Positions 13,819-14,959 of a stretch of DNA of 14,959 nt are shown here, in pieces. Position numbers and translations under genes: made by a program. Within the stretch, counting starts at the first letter, position 1; each line of letters starts with the position of its first letter. The stretch comes from Gammaproteobacteria bacterium (GTDB taxonomy: Bacteria > Pseudomonadota > Gammaproteobacteria > Pseudomonadales > Azotimanducaceae). The stretch covers positions 79,077 to 94,035 of the forward strand of contig PASO01000007.1 in NCBI GenBank assembly GCA_002712135.1, written 5' to 3'. Below the pieces are notes generated by a model. That model had not been told where the DNA came from. It saw nothing but the letters and a program-made list of their open reading frames with translations, and made no database searches.

Positions 13819-14959
13819 TTAGCGCAGTGTATTCTCATACTTTGGTAGTGCAACATCATTGGTTTTTCTCATATGCTCTGCAAGCCTTAACCGATATGAT
13901 TCAATCAACGCTTTTGACACTGGGTCGTCGATCAAATTGTTTAGCGCGTCCGGGTCTTTCTCGTAGTCATAGAACTCGAAAGGTACTCGATACTGGAAGT
14001 GCTTCACGCGGGCAGCAACTGCAGGGTTCGTCTGGGCCGCATCGACCATCGCGTTCCAGGTAAGGCCACGACGCATTGCCGCGTTATTAAATTCCTTTTT
14101 CCCATCACTCCACGCATTCCAGATCAGTCCGAAACGCTTTCCCTGGATCGATCGCATGGTGTAGTCAACCTTCGTGACAATCGCATTGATCTGGGTATAG
14201 ACATAATCACGGCCATCCTGCTTTTGGCCATTTAGCACGGGTAGGAATGATCTTCCATCCATGCCTTCCATGGCTACAATGCCCAGGATATCGAGTATGG
14301 TTGGGGCAAAATCTATTCCGGACACAAGGTGTTCCGTGTCATGGGAACCCGGTTTCAACTTACCCGGCCAGCGGACAATCCACGGCGTTATGGTCGAGTG
14401 CCGATAAACATTGGTCTTTGCAAAAGGTACCGCGATACCGTGGTCTGATTTGAGCATCACCACGGTATTGTCGTCGAAGCCGGCGGCTTTCAACTCGCTC
14501 AGTACTCGACCGACGACATCATCCGCCCGGCGAACCGAGGAGTAATACATGGCAATCTCTTCCCGGATCTCCGGTAAGTCAGGCAAAAATCCTGGTACAA
14601 CGATTTCGTCCGGCTGAAAAATTCGACTCGGTTCTGGAACTTCATCCATACCCTGGTCGTATTTCAGTTTTCCCGGTTTGGGTGTCACTTTGCCTGACTT
14701 TCCCTGCGCTTTAGAGGTGCTGTTGTGAAACGGACGATGTGGATCGTGTGTGTTCACCATCAGGAAGAATGGGCGATCCTTTTCTTTCGCATTTTGCAGA
14801 AACTCAGCTACGAAGTCTCCATACTGATCCGAGCTCCGGCCCCAGCTCATCTCCTGCTGGTCGCGACTGTATTCAAACGCGTTTTCCCTTGAAGGAACCA
14901 CGTGGCCGGTTTTCCCCAGCACGCCTGTATAGAATCCGTTGCCCCGCAGGGTTTCCGGC
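13819..14959 (-). CDS. Sulfatase, heparan N-sulfatase-like, 5' end outside window
   Basis: This minus-strand gene runs off the right edge. The frame is open through 14958, where the residues leading into F-Y-T-G-V-L-G-K-T-G-H are typical of the alkaline-phosphatase-superfamily sulfatases, so the GTG at 14922 is not the start. About 379 residues are visible. They include G-K-T-G-H (metal and sulfate binding), N-T-H-D-P-H-R-P-F (histidines at 14737-14748), S-D-H-G (14436-14447) for the metal site, and a closing F-Y-D-Y-E-K-D-P-D-A-L-N-N-L. The run V-P-G-F-L-P-D-L-P-E-I-R and the D-H-G-I-A-V-P-F-A-K-T-N-V-Y segment resemble N-sulfoglucosamine sulfohydrolase (SGSH). The formylglycine-bearing C/S-x-P-S-R motif and any signal peptide lie beyond the window. 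The substrate is probably a sulfated glycan or sulfamate. A crotonase gene follows after 50 bp. Confidence 0.85.
   Translation of the reverse strand, partial: PETLRGNGFYTGVLGKTGHVVPSRENAFEYSRDQQEMSWGRSSDQYGDFVAEFLQNAKEKDRPFFLMVNTHDPHRPFHNSTSKAQGKSGKVTPKPGKLKYDQGMDEVPEPSRIFQPDEIVVPGFLPDLPEIREEIAMYYSSVRRADDVVGRVLSELKAAGFDDNTVVMLKSDHGIAVPFAKTNVYRHSTITPWIVRWPGKLKPGSHDTEHLVSGIDFAPTILDILGIVAMEGMDGRSFLPVLNGQKQDGRDYVYTQINAIVTKVDYTMRSIQGKRFGLIWNAWSDGKKEFNNAAMRRGLTWNAMVDAAQTNPAVAARVKHFQYRVPFEFYDYEKDPDALNNLIDDPVSKALIESYRLRLAEHMRKTNDVALPKYENTLR

Overview
The window looks like chromosomal DNA of a Gram-negative, ubiquinone-using heterotroph, most likely a proteobacterium and perhaps a marine gammaproteobacterium. 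The reasons are a Coq4-family quinone protein, a TonB-C-like periplasmic protein, a CnoX-type thioredoxin/TPR protein, a FabI-type enoyl reductase, and a set of acyl-CoA and alpha/beta-hydrolase genes. Base composition is about half GC by eye and even across the window. I see no tRNA, rRNA, CRISPR array, insertion sequence or phage gene. The lineage is an inference from gene content only.

Left part (1-2.4 kb): a thioredoxin/TPR co-chaperone gene (minus strand) lies divergent from a FabI-like enoyl-ACP reductase gene (plus strand). The latter converges on a small PepSY-type membrane protein gene. Centre-left (2.4-6.4 kb): a doubtful 69-codon ORF ends in a hairpin with a T-run. Then three consecutive plus-strand hydrolases of different alpha/beta-hydrolase subfamilies follow: a large Abhydrolase_10-type protein, an exported lipase/esterase-like protein coupled to it by a TAATG overlap, and a complete soluble epoxide hydrolase. 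Centre (6.4-8.1 kb): a 400-bp spacer holds a possible 32-codon membrane peptide gene, followed by an exported TPR protein with a TonB-C-like end.

Right part (8.1-15 kb): a CaiC-like acyl-CoA ligase converges on a TetR-family regulator, with the two stop codons sharing one CTAG. The regulator is divergent from a Coq4-family gene. The best promoter in the window (TTGACA-16-TATTAT, for coq4) overlaps the regulator's start codon. Next come a classical SDR (minus), a crotonase (plus), a second crotonase (minus), and upstream of it a sulfatase resembling heparan N-sulfatases, cut off by the right edge of the window.

Together the genes suggest lipid or terpenoid-like acyl-CoA metabolism (ligase, SDR, two crotonases, epoxide hydrolase, esterases), probably under TetR control, plus use of a sulfated substrate. 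I find no clearly new multi-gene system. The most interesting points are the TetR/coq4 control region, the FabI paralogue with an altered cofactor loop, the two crotonases lacking the second catalytic glutamate, and the run of three different hydrolases.
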